A stretch of 64,000 nucleotides of DNA from Paracoccaceae bacterium (GCA_022763485.1 JALEGX010000095.1:1-64000); one strand, 5' to 3'. Shown: positions 27,151 through 36,937, counted from the stretch's first letter. The notes: a model not told the origin generated them from the letters alone. Program-made: numbers and translations.

Positions 27151-28407
27151 ATGACCATTTTGATCGCAGGGGGCGGCATTGCTGGCCTCAGCCTTGGTCT
27201 GACGCTGCATCAGATCGGGGTGCCGTTCCACATTTTCGAAAGCGCATCCGAAATCAAACCGCTTGGTGTGGGCATCAACCTGCAACCCAATGCGGTGCGC
27301 GAACTCATTGATCTGGAGCTTGAGGCAGAGCTGGACGCGATCGGCGTGCAGACCCGGCAATATGGCTTCTATTCGAAGCTGGGCAAGACCATATGGGAAG
27401 AGCCGCGGGGCCGATGGGCGGGCTATGCCTGGCCGCAGTATTCCGTTCATCGCGGCGCGCTTCAGGTAATGCTGTATAACGCCCTGCTGGACCGCGCCGG
27501 ACCCGATTGCATCACCACCGGCGCGCGCGCCATAGGCTTCCGCAACACCGAAACCGGTGCTGAGCTGCTGCTGGAAGGTGGCCGCACTGAAACCGGTGCA
27601 CTGGTGGTCGCAGCAGATGGCATTCATTCAGCCCTGCGCGCACAAATGGTCCCAAACGAAGGCGCGCCGATCTGGAACGGCCGCATCCTCTGGCGGGCCA
27701 CGACACAGGCAGATGCGTTCTTTGGCGGCGGTGCCATGGTGATGATCGGGCATGATCACCTGCGTCTGGTCGCCTATCCGATTTCAAACCCGGATCCGAA
27801 GACCGGACAGGCACAGATCAACTGGATCGCCGAAAAGAGCTTCGATCCAAGCGCGGACTGGAAGCGTGAGGACTGGAACCGGGCGGCGGATATCAATGAC
27901 TTCCTGCCCGATTTTGCCGATTGGACATTTGACTGGATCGACGTGCCCGCCCTGATCACCGGGGCCGAAGTGGTTTATGAATACCCGATGGTGGACCGCG
28001 ACCCGCTGCCGGGCTGGACCCAGGGCAATGTGACCCTGATGGGGGACGCCGCCCATCCGACCTATCCGGTTGGTTCCAACGGGGCCAGCCAGGCGATCAT
28101 CGATGCGCGGGTTATCGGCGCCAAGATCCTGGAACACGGGCTGACGGGCACCGCCTTGTCCTCGTATGAAGCAGACGTGAGGCCGATCACCACTGCCGTC
28201 GGCAAGGCCAACCGCTCGGCCGGTGGCCCGGACGCGGTGCTTCAACAGGTTGAGGATCTGTGCGGCGGGGATTTCAAGGAAATCAACGATGTGATCCCCG
28301 TGCACGATCTGGCCGCACATGCCGAGCGCTACAAGCAGATTGCGGGTTTCTCGATCGCGGACCTGAACGCACGCCCCCGGACCATCGAAGCGGGCGCCCG
28401 TCTCTGA
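27151..28407 (+). CDS. FAD-dependent monooxygenase, UbiH/salicylate hydroxylase type
   Basis: This 418-aa group A flavoprotein monooxygenase has an N-terminal FAD-binding fold (GGGIAGLSLG, then acidic E near residue 31), the VVAADGIHSALR motif of the NADPH/FAD site, and the second FAD motif LMGDAAHPTYPVGSNG. Such enzymes hydroxylate aromatic or related rings; the substrate is unknown. A good SD (TAGGAG) precedes the ATG. An ArsR regulator and an Old Yellow Enzyme follow on the same strand, suggesting a small redox or aromatic catabolic locus. Confidence 0.88.
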   Translation: MTILIAGGGIAGLSLGLTLHQIGVPFHIFESASEIKPLGVGINLQPNAVRELIDLELEAELDAIGVQTRQYGFYSKLGKTIWEEPRGRWAGYAWPQYSVHRGALQVMLYNALLDRAGPDCITTGARAIGFRNTETGAELLLEGGRTETGALVVAADGIHSALRAQMVPNEGAPIWNGRILWRATTQADAFFGGGAMVMIGHDHLRLVAYPISNPDPKTGQAQINWIAEKSFDPSADWKREDWNRAADINDFLPDFADWTFDWIDVPALITGAEVVYEYPMVDRDPLPGWTQGNVTLMGDAAHPTYPVGSNGASQAIIDARVIGAKILEHGLTGTALSSYEADVRPITTAVGKANRSAGGPDAVLQQVEDLCGGDFKEINDVIPVHDLAAHAERYKQIAGFSIADLNARPRTIEAGARL

Positions 28408-28498
28408 CCTGAAGCGTGGAACTGCCTGCTCTTTTCGGTGGCAGGCGGTTCCACGGACACTTGTCCCATTCCCGTTTCCAGAACGCGGCGCAGCGGGG

Positions 28499-28533
28499 TT
28501 GACATGCCGCTGAATATCGAGATATCTCGATTT
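28499..28533 (+). promoter_or_regulatory. ArsR promoter with overlapping perfect palindromic operator
   Basis: TTGACA (28499-28504) and TATCTC (28523-28528) are 18 bases apart. The perfect 16-base palindrome ATCGAGATATCTCGAT (28516-28531) covers the -10 element. The expected start of transcription falls on or next to ATG 28534, implying a leaderless mRNA. A 14/16 copy of the palindrome lies ahead of the neighbouring oxidoreductase gene. Autorepression by the ArsR protein is inferred. Confidence 0.7.
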
Positions 28534-28842
28534 ATGGACTTGGAGAAAGCAATATCTGCCCTGAACAATCCGATTCGCCGCCAGATTCTGGAATGGCTGA
28601 AGGAGCGCTCAAACTTCCCCCCGGCCCTGCCCGGTCACGAAGACCTAGATGGCGTATGTGTTGGCTACATCCAGGAAAAGGCCCAACTCTCGCAGTCCAC
28701 CATCTCAAATTACATGGGGTTAATGAAACAAGCAGGTTTCGTGATCTCTGAACGCCATGGGCAGTGGACCTTCTACCGACGGGATGAAGAGAACATTCAG
28801 GCGTTCTTGTCCGCAATACAATCAGAGCTTCTGAAGGCCTGA
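28534..28842 (+). CDS. ArsR-type winged-helix transcriptional regulator
   Basis: This 102-aa repressor-type protein starts with A-L-x-N-P-I-R-R-Q-I-L-E-W-L, has the recognition helix L-S-Q-S-T-I-S-N-Y-M-G-L-M and a wing (SERHGQWTFYRRD). Only one Cys is present, so no thiol-pair metal site of ArsR/SmtB type is visible. The track ORF begins at 28438 and ATG 28504 is possible, but promoter and palindrome geometry favour ATG 28534. It is likely to repress itself and the flavin oxidoreductase next door, judging by the two operators. Confidence 0.8.
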   Translation: MDLEKAISALNNPIRRQILEWLKERSNFPPALPGHEDLDGVCVGYIQEKAQLSQSTISNYMGLMKQAGFVISERHGQWTFYRRDEENIQAFLSAIQSELLKA

Positions 28843-28894
28843 TCCAAAGCGCATGATCCTGCCAGCGCAGCATACTGGCAAATCACGATGAAAT

Positions 28895-28910
28895 ATCGAG
28901 ATATACCGAT
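28895..28910 (+). promoter_or_regulatory. second ArsR operator, ahead of the flavin oxidoreductase
   Basis: ATCGAGATATACCGAT matches 14 of 16 bases of the perfect palindrome at 28516-28531. It ends 8 bases before ATG 28919 and overlaps the upstream edge of the SD region, well placed to block transcription. Confidence 0.65.
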
Positions 28911-28918
28911 GGAGCGAA

Positions 28919-30121
28919 ATGATGACAAAAGACGAAGCGACCAAACTGCTGGCACGTCCGCTAGCCTTGCCGTGCGGGATTCAATTGAAAAACCGATTGG
29001 TGAAATCAGCAATGTCGGACTCGCTCGGCGATGGCGCAGGAAACCCGACACGAACACAAATGCGCTTGTATGAAAGGTGGGCGGACGGAGGCGTAGCCCT
29101 GTCCGTTATTGGTGAAGTACAGGTTTGTCCCGACTACCCGGAGAAACCCGGCAACCTGGTTCTGGCTCCCGGTGCGGACATCATTGCGCTTCGGGCGCTG
29201 GCGAAAAGCGGATCCAAAAACCGCGCCCATATCTGGCCTCAGCTTGGCCATGCTGGCGCGCTGGCGCACGGGCCGATCAGCACGCCCAAAGGGCCTTCTC
29301 CGCTGAATGTTGACGGCTTGAATTGCGACGGCATGTCTTTGGAAGAAATCCGTGATCTTCCACGTCTCTACGCACAAGCGGCATCTCTGGCCAAAGAGGC
29401 GGGATTCGGTGGCGTCTTGCTCCATGCCGGTCACGGGTTCCTGTTCAGCCAGTTCCTGTCACCTCTGTTCAACCATCGCACAGATGCCTATGGCACCACC
29501 GTTGAAAACCGCTTCCGCGTCATTGGTGAGACCATTGCAGCCGTGCGCAACGCCGTAGGTCCAGCCTACCCGATTGGCATCAAAGTCAACTCCACCGACA
29601 AGCTTGACGGCGGGCTGACGTTTGCGGATGCGCTGGGTATCGTGAGACTGCTGGACAAGACTTCAATCGATCTGATCGAAGTCAGTGGCGGCACGTATTT
29701 TCCCGGTGCAGCCTCAAGCTCTGACAGCGCCCCGGCGTCGGGCGCCTATTTCAGCGAGTTCTCCAAGCGCGCCAAACGGCTGACCACGGTTCCCATTGTC
29801 TTGACCGGAGGCATTCAGACGCGTGAGCAAGCCGTTCAGGCCTTGCAAGAGGGCGCGGCAGACGCCATCGGCCTTGCCCGCGCTATGGCACTGAATCCCT
29901 CTTTGGCAAACGGTTGGCTGGACGGAAACACAGGTGGTCCTGAATTCCCGACATTTGATACCCCGCCTCAGGGCAGCATTACCGCATGGTATTCGATGCG
30001 CTTGACCGCTCTGGGCGAAGACCGCGAACACCAGTTCCACCAAAGCCCGGCAGACGCGCTGGAGGCTTATGAACATCGCGACACACGCCGCTGCGAAATC
30101 TGGAAGACGCGTTTCGCCTGA
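28919..30121 (+). CDS. NADH:flavin oxidoreductase, Old Yellow Enzyme family
   Basis: This 400-aa FMN-dependent TIM-barrel enzyme begins with L-K-N-R-L-V-K-S-A-M-S-D and contains the OYE block HAGHGFLFSQFLSPLFNHRTDAYG, with R-F-R-V-I following, and a late G-G-I-Q-T-R phosphate-binding loop. It has no C-terminal 4Fe-4S or FAD domain, so it is a short OYE acting on an unsaturated carbonyl or similar. GGAG precedes the start. It is probably under the ArsR regulator through the operator just upstream. It converges on glpK across a shared terminator. Confidence 0.9.
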   Translation: MMTKDEATKLLARPLALPCGIQLKNRLVKSAMSDSLGDGAGNPTRTQMRLYERWADGGVALSVIGEVQVCPDYPEKPGNLVLAPGADIIALRALAKSGSKNRAHIWPQLGHAGALAHGPISTPKGPSPLNVDGLNCDGMSLEEIRDLPRLYAQAASLAKEAGFGGVLLHAGHGFLFSQFLSPLFNHRTDAYGTTVENRFRVIGETIAAVRNAVGPAYPIGIKVNSTDKLDGGLTFADALGIVRLLDKTSIDLIEVSGGTYFPGAASSSDSAPASGAYFSEFSKRAKRLTTVPIVLTGGIQTREQAVQALQEGAADAIGLARAMALNPSLANGWLDGNTGGPEFPTFDTPPQGSITAWYSMRLTALGEDREHQFHQSPADALEAYEHRDTRRCEIWKTRFA

Positions 30122-30167
30122 AACCGCCAGTCCGAAGATGGCAAGCCCAGATTGAACCTGAAACGAA

Positions 30168-30192
30168 AGGCGGCCCTCAGGAGGGCCTGCCT
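30168..30192. terminator. hairpin between convergent OYE and glpK genes
   Basis: GGCCCT-CAGG-AGGGCC with flanking AGGC/GCCT pairing lies 47 bases after the OYE stop and 11 bases beyond the glpK stop. It can serve either strand, though T-runs are weak. Confidence 0.55.
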
Positions 30193-30202
30193 CCAAAGCG
30201 GC

Positions 30203-31687
30203 CTACACGCCGATCACGGCCTGAACCGCGCGCTGCCAGCGTGCGTAGGCGGCCTCTCTGGCATCTGCCGCCATCTGGGGCGTGAACTTCCGATCCAAGG
30301 CCCATTTGGCCGCAAACCCTGCCTTATCCGGATAGATGCCCGCCTTCATGCCAGCCAGCCAGGCCGCGCCCAGCGCGGTGGTTTCGGCCATCACGGGCCG
30401 GTCGACCGGAGCGCCAAGCAGATCCGACAGGCTTTGCATGGTCCAGTCGCTGGCGGTCATCCCGCCATCCACGCGCAGCGTGACCTGTGTCTCCTGTCCC
30501 CAATCGGCGCGCATCGCTTCCCACAGATCGCGGGTCTGGTATCCAACGCTCTGCAACGCGGCGCGGGCAAACTCTGCCGGGCCCGAATTGCGTGTCAGAC
30601 CAAAGACACCCCCCCGGCAATTGGGGTTCCAATAGGGCGCCCCCAGACCGGTAAAGGCAGGAACCAGAATGACGTCCTGTTCAGGGTCGGCGCCTTTGGC
30701 CAGCTCCCCGGATTCGCCGGCGGTCTGGATCACGCCCAGCCCGTCGCGCAGCCACTGCACAGCTGCCCCGGCGATAAAGATCGACCCTTCCAGCGCATAG
30801 GTCGGCTTGCCGTCCAGCTGGTAGGCAATCGTGGTCAGCATCCGGTTCTGCGATGTCACCGGCTGATCGCCGGTGTTCAGCAGGGCAAAACAGCCGGTGC
30901 CATAGGTCGATTTCATCATCCCCGGTTCAAAACAGGCCTGCCCCACTGTTGCCGCCTGTTGGTCGCCTGCAACCCCAAGGATCGGAATCGCACCGCCCAG
31001 CAGATCCGCATCCGTCGTGCCGAATTCTGCCGCGCTATCGCGCACCTCTGGCAACATGCCCATTGGCACTGACAACAGATCGCAGATCTCGGCGCTCCAG
31101 GCCCCGGAGCGGATGTCATACATCAGGGTTCGGGCCGCATTGGTGGCGTCCGTGGCGTGTGACGCGCCGCCCGTAAGGCGCCAGATCAGGAAGCTGTCGA
31201 TGGTGCCGAAAAGCAGCTCCCCCTGCTCTGCCCGTTCTTGTGCACCGGGCACGTTCTGCAGGATCCAGCGCAGTTTGGTGCCCGAGAAATAGGGATCCAG
31301 CAACAGCCCGGTCTTGTCCCGGATCATTGGCTCATGTCCGGCGTCTTTCAGCGATGCGCAGTAGTCAGCGGTCCGGCGATCCTGCCAGACGATGGCATTG
31401 TGGATCGCTTGCCCTGTCGCCTTGTCCCAGACCACCGTTGTTTCCCGCTGGTTGGTAATACCAATTGCAGCTACAGCGGCCGCCTCTACGCCCTGATCGG
31501 CCATGACCTGGCGACATACCGCTAATGTGGTCTGCCAGATCTCCTCGGGGTCGTGCTCAACCCAACCGGCACTTGGGAAATGCTGGGTGAATTCCTGCTG
31601 CGCGACACCAGCAACTTGCATGTCCTGATCGAACAGGATTGCCCGCGTCGAAGTCGTTCCCTGGTCAATCGCCAGAACATAGGTCAT
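30203..31687 (-). CDS. glpK: glycerol kinase
   Basis: This 494-aa FGGY-family kinase phosphorylates glycerol to glycerol 3-phosphate. The N-terminal phosphate loop [13 protein letters not shown], the substrate-region segment W-x-D-R-R-T-A and the C-terminal D-G-G-M-T-A-S-D-W motif are all present, and length is standard. It lies 75 bases downstream of panC on the same strand. A complete glycerol-type ABC importer lies about 5 kb away on the plus strand, so the window carries both uptake and first step; glpD and a glpR regulator are not in view. Confidence 0.97.
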   Translation of the reverse strand: MTYVLAIDQGTTSTRAILFDQDMQVAGVAQQEFTQHFPSAGWVEHDPEEIWQTTLAVCRQVMADQGVEAAAVAAIGITNQRETTVVWDKATGQAIHNAIVWQDRRTADYCASLKDAGHEPMIRDKTGLLLDPYFSGTKLRWILQNVPGAQERAEQGELLFGTIDSFLIWRLTGGASHATDATNAARTLMYDIRSGAWSAEICDLLSVPMGMLPEVRDSAAEFGTTDADLLGGAIPILGVAGDQQAATVGQACFEPGMMKSTYGTGCFALLNTGDQPVTSQNRMLTTIAYQLDGKPTYALEGSIFIAGAAVQWLRDGLGVIQTAGESGELAKGADPEQDVILVPAFTGLGAPYWNPNCRGGVFGLTRNSGPAEFARAALQSVGYQTRDLWEAMRADWGQETQVTLRVDGGMTASDWTMQSLSDLLGAPVDRPVMAETTALGAAWLAGMKAGIYPDKAGFAAKWALDRKFTPQMAADAREAAYARWQRAVQAVIGV

Positions 31688-31762
31688 GTGTCGCCTCCCC
31701 TTGCCCTTTGGAAAGCGACTTTAGACACAAACCAAATGGGACGACCAGCCCCTACTAACGCT

Positions 31763-32617
31763 TTAGTTCAGTGCGGGAATTTCGATATTATCGATCAGGC
31801 GGATGCCATCCATCCACGCCGCCGCGCACAATCGGGCCGCTTCGGTTGGGCGGTCCAGCGGTTTGAGATCCGTGGCGCTGGCCAGTTCCAGATACTCGAT
31901 TTCCGAAAATCCGGCCTGCAAAAGACGCGCACTGGCACGTTCCACAAGATCCGCCAACGCTTCACCCTGTTGCAATCCAGCGGCAATGGCCTGCATCTCG
32001 GCATAGAGCCGCGCCGCCTTGTCCAGCGCTTCCTGTGACAGGCGCAGATTGCGGGAGGACATTGCCAGCCCCGATGCCTCACGCACCGTCGGGCAGCCGA
32101 TCACCTCAATCGGGATATCCAGATCGCGCGCCATGCGTTTGACCACCATCAGCTGCTGATAGTCCTTCTGACCGAAATAGGCCTTATGCGCCCCGGTCTG
32201 CAGAAACAGTTTGGCCACAACGGTGGACACACCATCGAAGTGGCCGGGGCGAAACCTGCCCTCCATCACATCCGTCAGCCCCTCCACGGTAACGGTGGTG
32301 GCATAGCCTTCGGGATAGATCTGATCCGGGTCCGGGACATAGATCACATCCACGTCAAAGCCTGACAGTTTTTCCGCATCCTCAAGCTCGGTCCGCGGAT
32401 AATTCGCCAGATCTTCGGGATTGTTGAACTGCTTGGGGTTCACGAAAATGGTCACAACAACGCGGTCGCATTCAGCGCAGGCGGCCTCGACCAGAGACAG
32501 ATGTCCGGCGTGCAACGCCCCCATGGTGGGAACCACCCCAACGGTTTCGCCTGCCCGGATCCAGTCCGCGTGCAGCGCACGCAGGTCCGCCAACCGGCGT
32601 AGAATAGGAGCTGTCAT
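31763..32617 (-). CDS. panC: pantothenate synthetase
   Basis: This 284-aa enzyme condenses pantoate with beta-alanine using ATP in vitamin B5 synthesis. The HIGH-type motif is HAGH within PTMGALHAGHLSLV, and V-T-I-F-V-N-P-K-Q-F, a Q-K-D-Y-Q-Q block and S-S-R-N-L-R-L-S follow as expected. It starts 3 bases after the panB stop, so panB-panC form an operon. Confidence 0.96.
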   Translation of the reverse strand: MTAPILRRLADLRALHADWIRAGETVGVVPTMGALHAGHLSLVEAACAECDRVVVTIFVNPKQFNNPEDLANYPRTELEDAEKLSGFDVDVIYVPDPDQIYPEGYATTVTVEGLTDVMEGRFRPGHFDGVSTVVAKLFLQTGAHKAYFGQKDYQQLMVVKRMARDLDIPIEVIGCPTVREASGLAMSSRNLRLSQEALDKAARLYAEMQAIAAGLQQGEALADLVERASARLLQAGFSEIEYLELASATDLKPLDRPTEAARLCAAAWMDGIRLIDNIEIPALN

Positions 32618-32620
32618 GGT

Positions 32621-33451
32621 TTATCCCTTGCTCGGTGCCTGATCGGCAAAGACATGTTCTGCGGCCGGGAACGCACGGGCGCGCACTTCGGCGGCATATT
32701 CCGCGATGGCCGTTTCAGCAAGTGGGCCCAGTTCCGCGTATCGCTTCACGAACTTCGGTTTGAACGCGGTGAAGAAGCCGACCATGTCATCAACCACCAG
32801 GATCTGACCGTCACACCCGGCTGAGGCTCCGATCCCGATGGTGGGAATGGGCAGCTCTGCGGTGACCCGGTCGGCCAGGGTCTGCGGAACCTTCTCCAGC
32901 ACCACGGCAAAAGCGCCGGCGTCGGACACGGCCTGGGCATCAGCCAGAACCGCCTCTGCCTGCTCATCCCGTCCCTGCACCTTGTATCCGCCCAAGGTGT
33001 TGATCGACTGAGGTGTCAGCCCGATATGGGCCATCACCGGGATGCCCCGCTTGACCAGGAATCGGATCGTGGGCGCCATTTCCACGCCGCCTTCCAGCTT
33101 GACCGCCGCCGCACCGGTTTCAGCCATCAGCCGCGCGGCATTGCGGAACGCCTGTTCGGGCCCTTCCTCATAGCTGCCGAAAGGCATGTCGATGACCAGC
33201 ATCGCCTTTTCCAACCCGCGGGCCACGGCCTGACCGTGCAGGATCATCATCTCCATCGTGACACCCAGCGTGGAGGGCAGCCCGTGCAACACCATGCCGA
33301 CGCTGTCACCGACCAGCACGAAATCACAATGCGCATCCATCAACCGGGCCATCGGCGTTGTATAGGCCGTCAGGCTGACAATGGGGGTCTTACCCTTGAG
33401 GGCGCGAATGTCGTCGGCATTGGGGGCCGATTTACGGGCAGTGGCGCTCAT
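32621..33451 (-). CDS. panB: 3-methyl-2-oxobutanoate hydroxymethyltransferase
   Basis: This 276-aa TIM-barrel enzyme makes ketopantoate from ketoisovalerate and methylene-tetrahydrofolate. Metal and substrate motifs are visible: L-V-G-D-S-V-G-M-V near residue 55, D-M-P-F-G-S-Y near 90, and K-L-E-G-G further on. The track start at 33550 adds an unlikely tail; ATG 33451 has AGGA 5 bases upstream. It leads the panBC operon, divergent from the peptide-binding protein gene. Confidence 0.95.
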   Translation of the reverse strand: MSATARKSAPNADDIRALKGKTPIVSLTAYTTPMARLMDAHCDFVLVGDSVGMVLHGLPSTLGVTMEMMILHGQAVARGLEKAMLVIDMPFGSYEEGPEQAFRNAARLMAETGAAAVKLEGGVEMAPTIRFLVKRGIPVMAHIGLTPQSINTLGGYKVQGRDEQAEAVLADAQAVSDAGAFAVVLEKVPQTLADRVTAELPIPTIGIGASAGCDGQILVVDDMVGFFTAFKPKFVKRYAELGPLAETAIAEYAAEVRARAFPAAEHVFADQAPSKG

Positions 33452-33617
33452 TTCATTCCTGTTCGCGGTTGGAAATGCTGCGGTGTAGCAATTTACGCCC
33501 CGTCGATCCAGTGCGCGAAATGTCCCGACAGGCTTGATTACGTGGCGCAATGGGGGAACACTCTCCTTAAACGCGTCGGATCACAGGCGCGCTTTCAACC
33601 AAACGGGGAGAAAAACA

Positions 33618-35096
33618 ATGTCATTCAGATCAGTTGTTATAACCACCAGTTCCGCCCTTGCGCTGAGCGCAGGCATGGCAATGGCCAATTCTTCGGTCAC
33701 CGTAGGCATGCAGCTTGAACCGCCGCATCTGGACCCGACCAGCGCCGCAGCAGGCGCCATCGACTCGGTTCTGTACTCCAACGTGTTCGAAGGTCTGACC
33801 CGCTTCATGGGCGACGGCTCCGTCGTGCCCGGCCTGGCCAAGAGCTGGGACATCTCCGCAGATGGCAAGACCTACACCTTCCACCTGCAGGACGGGGTGA
33901 TGTTCCATGACGGCTCCGCAATGGATGCCGAGGACGTCAAGTTCAGCCTGGACCGCGCCCGCGCCGAAGACAGCACCAATGCACAGAAAGCCCTGTTTGC
34001 CGGCATAAGCGACGTGATGGTGGTTGATCCGCTCACCGTGAAGGTCAGCCTGTCGGAACCCAACGGCAACTTCCTGTTCAACATGGCCTGGGGCGACGCG
34101 GTGATCGTTGCGCCCGAAAGCATCGGCGACATCAAGACCAACCCCGTGGGCACCGGTGCATTCAAATTCGCAGGCTGGGTCCAGGGCGATCGCATCGACC
34201 TGGAGAAGAACGCCTCCTACTGGGGCACCCCGGCGGTTCTGGACAAGGCCAGCTTCAAGTTCATTTCCGACCCGACCGCCGCTTTCGCGGCGATGATGGC
34301 CGGGGATATCGATGCCTTCAGCGGCTTCCCGGCGCCGGAAAACCTGCCGCAGTTCGAAGCGGACCCCCGGTTCCAGGTTCTGGTCGGCTCGACTGAGGGT
34401 GAAACGATCCTGTCCACCAACAACAAGCAACCGCCCTTCGACAATCCGAAAGTGCGCGCTGCGCTGGCCCATGCGATTGACCGTCAGGCCATCGTGGACG
34501 GGGCGATGTTTGGATATGGCACGCCGATTGGCACCCATTTCGCGCCGCACAATCCGGCCTATATCGATCTGACGGCGCAATCTGCCTATGATCCGGACAA
34601 GGCCAAGGCGCTGCTGGCCGAGGCCGGGTTCCCCGACGGCTTTGAAACCACGCTGCATCTGCCGCCTCCGTCTTATGCCCGTCGGGGTGGCGAAATCATC
34701 GCAGCCCAGCTGGCACAGGTTGGCATCAAGGCCGAAATCACCAATGTGGAATGGGCCCAATGGCTGGAAACGGTCTTCCGCGGCAAGAACTTCGGCCTGA
34801 CCATCGTCAGCCATACCGAACCGATGGACATCGGCATCTATGCCCGGCCGGAATACTATTTCCAGTATGACAACAAGGCGTTCCAGGATCTGATGACCGA
34901 GCTGAACAGCACCACGGATCCGGCCAAGCGGACCGAGATGCTTCAAACCGCGCAACGGATCATCGCTGACGACCACGTCAACGGTTATCTGTTCCAGCTT
35001 GCCGCACTGAGCGTTGCAAAGGCGGACCTGCAGGGTCTGTGGGCCAATGCCCCAACCCAGGCCACCGATCTGACCGCGGTCAGCTGGTCCAAGTAA
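33618..35096 (+). CDS. ABC transporter substrate-binding protein, peptide/nickel (SBP_bac_5) type
   Basis: This 492-aa periplasmic protein has a signal peptide of about 22 residues (ending GMAMANS). SBP_bac_5 features include an early E-P-x-x-L-D-P, S-N-V-F-E-G-L-T-R, and K-S-W-D-I-S-A-D-G-K-T-Y-T-F-H-L. ATG 33618 with GGGGAG upstream is chosen over 33534. The ligand is probably an oligopeptide or similar. It is odd that no permease or ATPase genes adjoin; the gene ends in its own terminator, so it is an orphan or works with a distant transporter. Confidence 0.88.
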   Translation: MSFRSVVITTSSALALSAGMAMANSSVTVGMQLEPPHLDPTSAAAGAIDSVLYSNVFEGLTRFMGDGSVVPGLAKSWDISADGKTYTFHLQDGVMFHDGSAMDAEDVKFSLDRARAEDSTNAQKALFAGISDVMVVDPLTVKVSLSEPNGNFLFNMAWGDAVIVAPESIGDIKTNPVGTGAFKFAGWVQGDRIDLEKNASYWGTPAVLDKASFKFISDPTAAFAAMMAGDIDAFSGFPAPENLPQFEADPRFQVLVGSTEGETILSTNNKQPPFDNPKVRAALAHAIDRQAIVDGAMFGYGTPIGTHFAPHNPAYIDLTAQSAYDPDKAKALLAEAGFPDGFETTLHLPPPSYARRGGEIIAAQLAQVGIKAEITNVEWAQWLETVFRGKNFGLTIVSHTEPMDIGIYARPEYYFQYDNKAFQDLMTELNSTTDPAKRTEMLQTAQRIIADDHVNGYLFQLAALSVAKADLQGLWANAPTQATDLTAVSWSK

Positions 35097-35119
35097 ACCG
35101 CACGCGCACGGCACATGGG

Positions 35120-35144
35120 AAAGCCGCTCTTCGGGGCGGCTTTT
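35120..35144 (+). terminator. intrinsic terminator of the peptide-binding protein gene
   Basis: AAAGCCGC and GCGGCTTT form a perfect 8-bp stem with an 8-base loop, followed by TTCTT. Confidence 0.85.
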
Positions 35145-35259
35145 CTTATTGCCCGGTTAATGCACGACCGCGATCAATGGGCTGCGGATTGACCCACTCC
35201 ATCCACACTTTAAGGTGGTAGGCGAAGTAGGATTTTCTTGTTTCAAGGAGCTTTAGAGC

Positions 35260-36855
35260 ATGCCCGCCATGTCGACGGACAAATCCCTGTCCCTTGCACG
35301 CAAAGCCGTAAAAGCTAACGACTGGCCAACTGCTCACCACCATTGCCAAACGGTGTTGGAGAAGTTTCCCAAAAACAAGAAAGCCGCGCAGATCCTGTTG
35401 GCAATGAAACCGCACGCCGTGCCCGCGTTGTTGAAAGAGGCGCAGGCCGCCCAGCAAAGGCAAGATTGGGCCACCTCCGAAAGCCATCTTGAGGCCGCCG
35501 CCGGAATCGCGCCTGAACTGCCCGAAATCCGACTTGCTCTGGCGACCTGTCAGCTGGAAGTGGGAAAATTCCCGGCCGCTTTGCAGAACGCAGAAAGGGT
35601 CCTCAAGCAGCGGTCTGACCATCCGGGGGCGCTGAATACCAAAGGCCGTGCGCTGCGGGAAATGGGCCGCGGGGCTGAGGCCGAACAGGCCTTTGGCGCG
35701 GCTTTGGGACACGGAAAGTCAGACGTGCAAACCTGGAGCAACCTGGGTGTGTTGGCCCGCGCGCAGGGCGACCGCGCACATGCAAAAGACTGCTTTGAAC
35801 GCGCGCTGAAGCTGGATCCCGGATCGGCCACGCTGCATCACAGTCTTGCGCAAGCACTGGAAGAAGACGCGACACAGGATCATGTCAGGGACATGCAGGC
35901 CGTCCTTGCGACAAAGAACAAGGATGACCCCGCAACAGCGCCGCTACATTTCGGACTGTTCAAACTGCTGGACACTCTGAACGACCATGAACAGGCATTT
36001 TCCCATCTTGAACGTGGCAACACGCTGGCCCGAGCAGCCCATGGCACAGATTTCGATCAATTTGCGCTTCCTTTCGCTTTGACGAAAGCACTGTTCACCG
36101 AACAGGTCGCACCCACGCCCTATGAAGGGTCGCTACGGCCGATCTTTGTCATCGGACTGCCCCGTACCGGTACAAGTCTGGTGGAACGCATTCTGTCGCG
36201 CGCCGACGGAACCCAGCCTTGTGGCGAGCTTACGGTGGTGCAGAATGCCATCTCCAAACTGCTCAAGACCGTGATGTCCCGAACGGAGAAAGCACTGAAT
36301 GCAGACGACATTGCTTGGCTGCAATCGGAGTTGACCAAAGGGTACGCGGATTACTCTGACGGCAGTCCCGTACTGATCGACAAGAACCCGTTGAACTTTC
36401 GCTGGGTCGGCTTCCTAGCCACCGCGTTCCCGCAGGCGAAATTCGTTCATGTCTCACGCGATCCGATGGCTGTGGCCTGGTCTTTGTATAGTCGTCTTTT
36501 TGCCGGTGCAGGCAATGGATTCGCCTATGATAACGGGGATATAGCCCGCTTCATGATTCTGCACCGGGACCTGATGGACCATTGGCATTCCGTCTGCCCC
36601 GGCCGTGTATTCGAACTGCCGTATTCCGAGCTTGTTTCCGACACTGCGACCACCACCAAAGCGTTGGCCGCAGCGGTTGAACTGGACTGGAGCGAGGATT
36701 GGCTGTCACCGGAAAAGTCGCAGTCACAGGTCCTGACTGCCAGCTCCAACCAGGTGACGAAACCCATTTATTCCGGCAGCGACAGGGCCTGGACCGACTA
36801 CGAAAACCAGCTTGCGCCGCTGCAGGCCGCTTTGAAATCCGCCAGCCTGATCTGA
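35260..36855 (+). CDS. TPR repeat sulfotransferase
   Basis: This 531-aa protein has an N-terminal half of tetratricopeptide repeats (about residues 10-240) and a C-terminal sulfotransferase domain (about 280-520). The PAPS 5'-phosphate loop is IGLPRTGTSLVERIL and the 3'-phosphate element is HVSRDPMAVAWSLYSRLF. It presumably transfers sulfate to a protein or glycan recruited by the TPRs; no export signal is seen. AAGGAG lies 9 bases before ATG 35260. It is a single gene followed by an 8-bp dyad. Confidence 0.9.
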   Translation: MPAMSTDKSLSLARKAVKANDWPTAHHHCQTVLEKFPKNKKAAQILLAMKPHAVPALLKEAQAAQQRQDWATSESHLEAAAGIAPELPEIRLALATCQLEVGKFPAALQNAERVLKQRSDHPGALNTKGRALREMGRGAEAEQAFGAALGHGKSDVQTWSNLGVLARAQGDRAHAKDCFERALKLDPGSATLHHSLAQALEEDATQDHVRDMQAVLATKNKDDPATAPLHFGLFKLLDTLNDHEQAFSHLERGNTLARAAHGTDFDQFALPFALTKALFTEQVAPTPYEGSLRPIFVIGLPRTGTSLVERILSRADGTQPCGELTVVQNAISKLLKTVMSRTEKALNADDIAWLQSELTKGYADYSDGSPVLIDKNPLNFRWVGFLATAFPQAKFVHVSRDPMAVAWSLYSRLFAGAGNGFAYDNGDIARFMILHRDLMDHWHSVCPGRVFELPYSELVSDTATTTKALAAAVELDWSEDWLSPEKSQSQVLTASSNQVTKPIYSGSDRAWTDYENQLAPLQAALKSASLI

Positions 36856-36866
36856 GCCGAAACGCA

Positions 36867-36898
36867 CCGGTTCCAAGGGCCGTTTGGTACGGAACCGG
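36867..36898 (+). terminator. possible terminator hairpin after the sulfotransferase gene
   Basis: CCGGTTCC (36867-36874) pairs exactly with GGAACCGG (36891-36898) across a 16-base loop, starting 11 bases after the stop. There is no T-run, so it may act with Rho or stabilise the 3' end. Confidence 0.45.
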
Positions 36899-36917
36899 AT
36901 CAAACGAAATCATTCGT

Positions 36918-36937
36918 ACTAACTTTTTAGTTTGACA
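36918..36937 (+). promoter_or_regulatory. dyad and TTGACA ahead of the glycerol ABC operon
   Basis: ACTAA-CTTT-TTAGT (36918-36931) is a 14-base dyad directly followed by TTGACA (36932-36937), about 80 bases before the operon start. No convincing -10 is seen 16-18 bases further on. The dyad may be an operator for a carbon-source regulator; this is inference. Confidence 0.35.
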
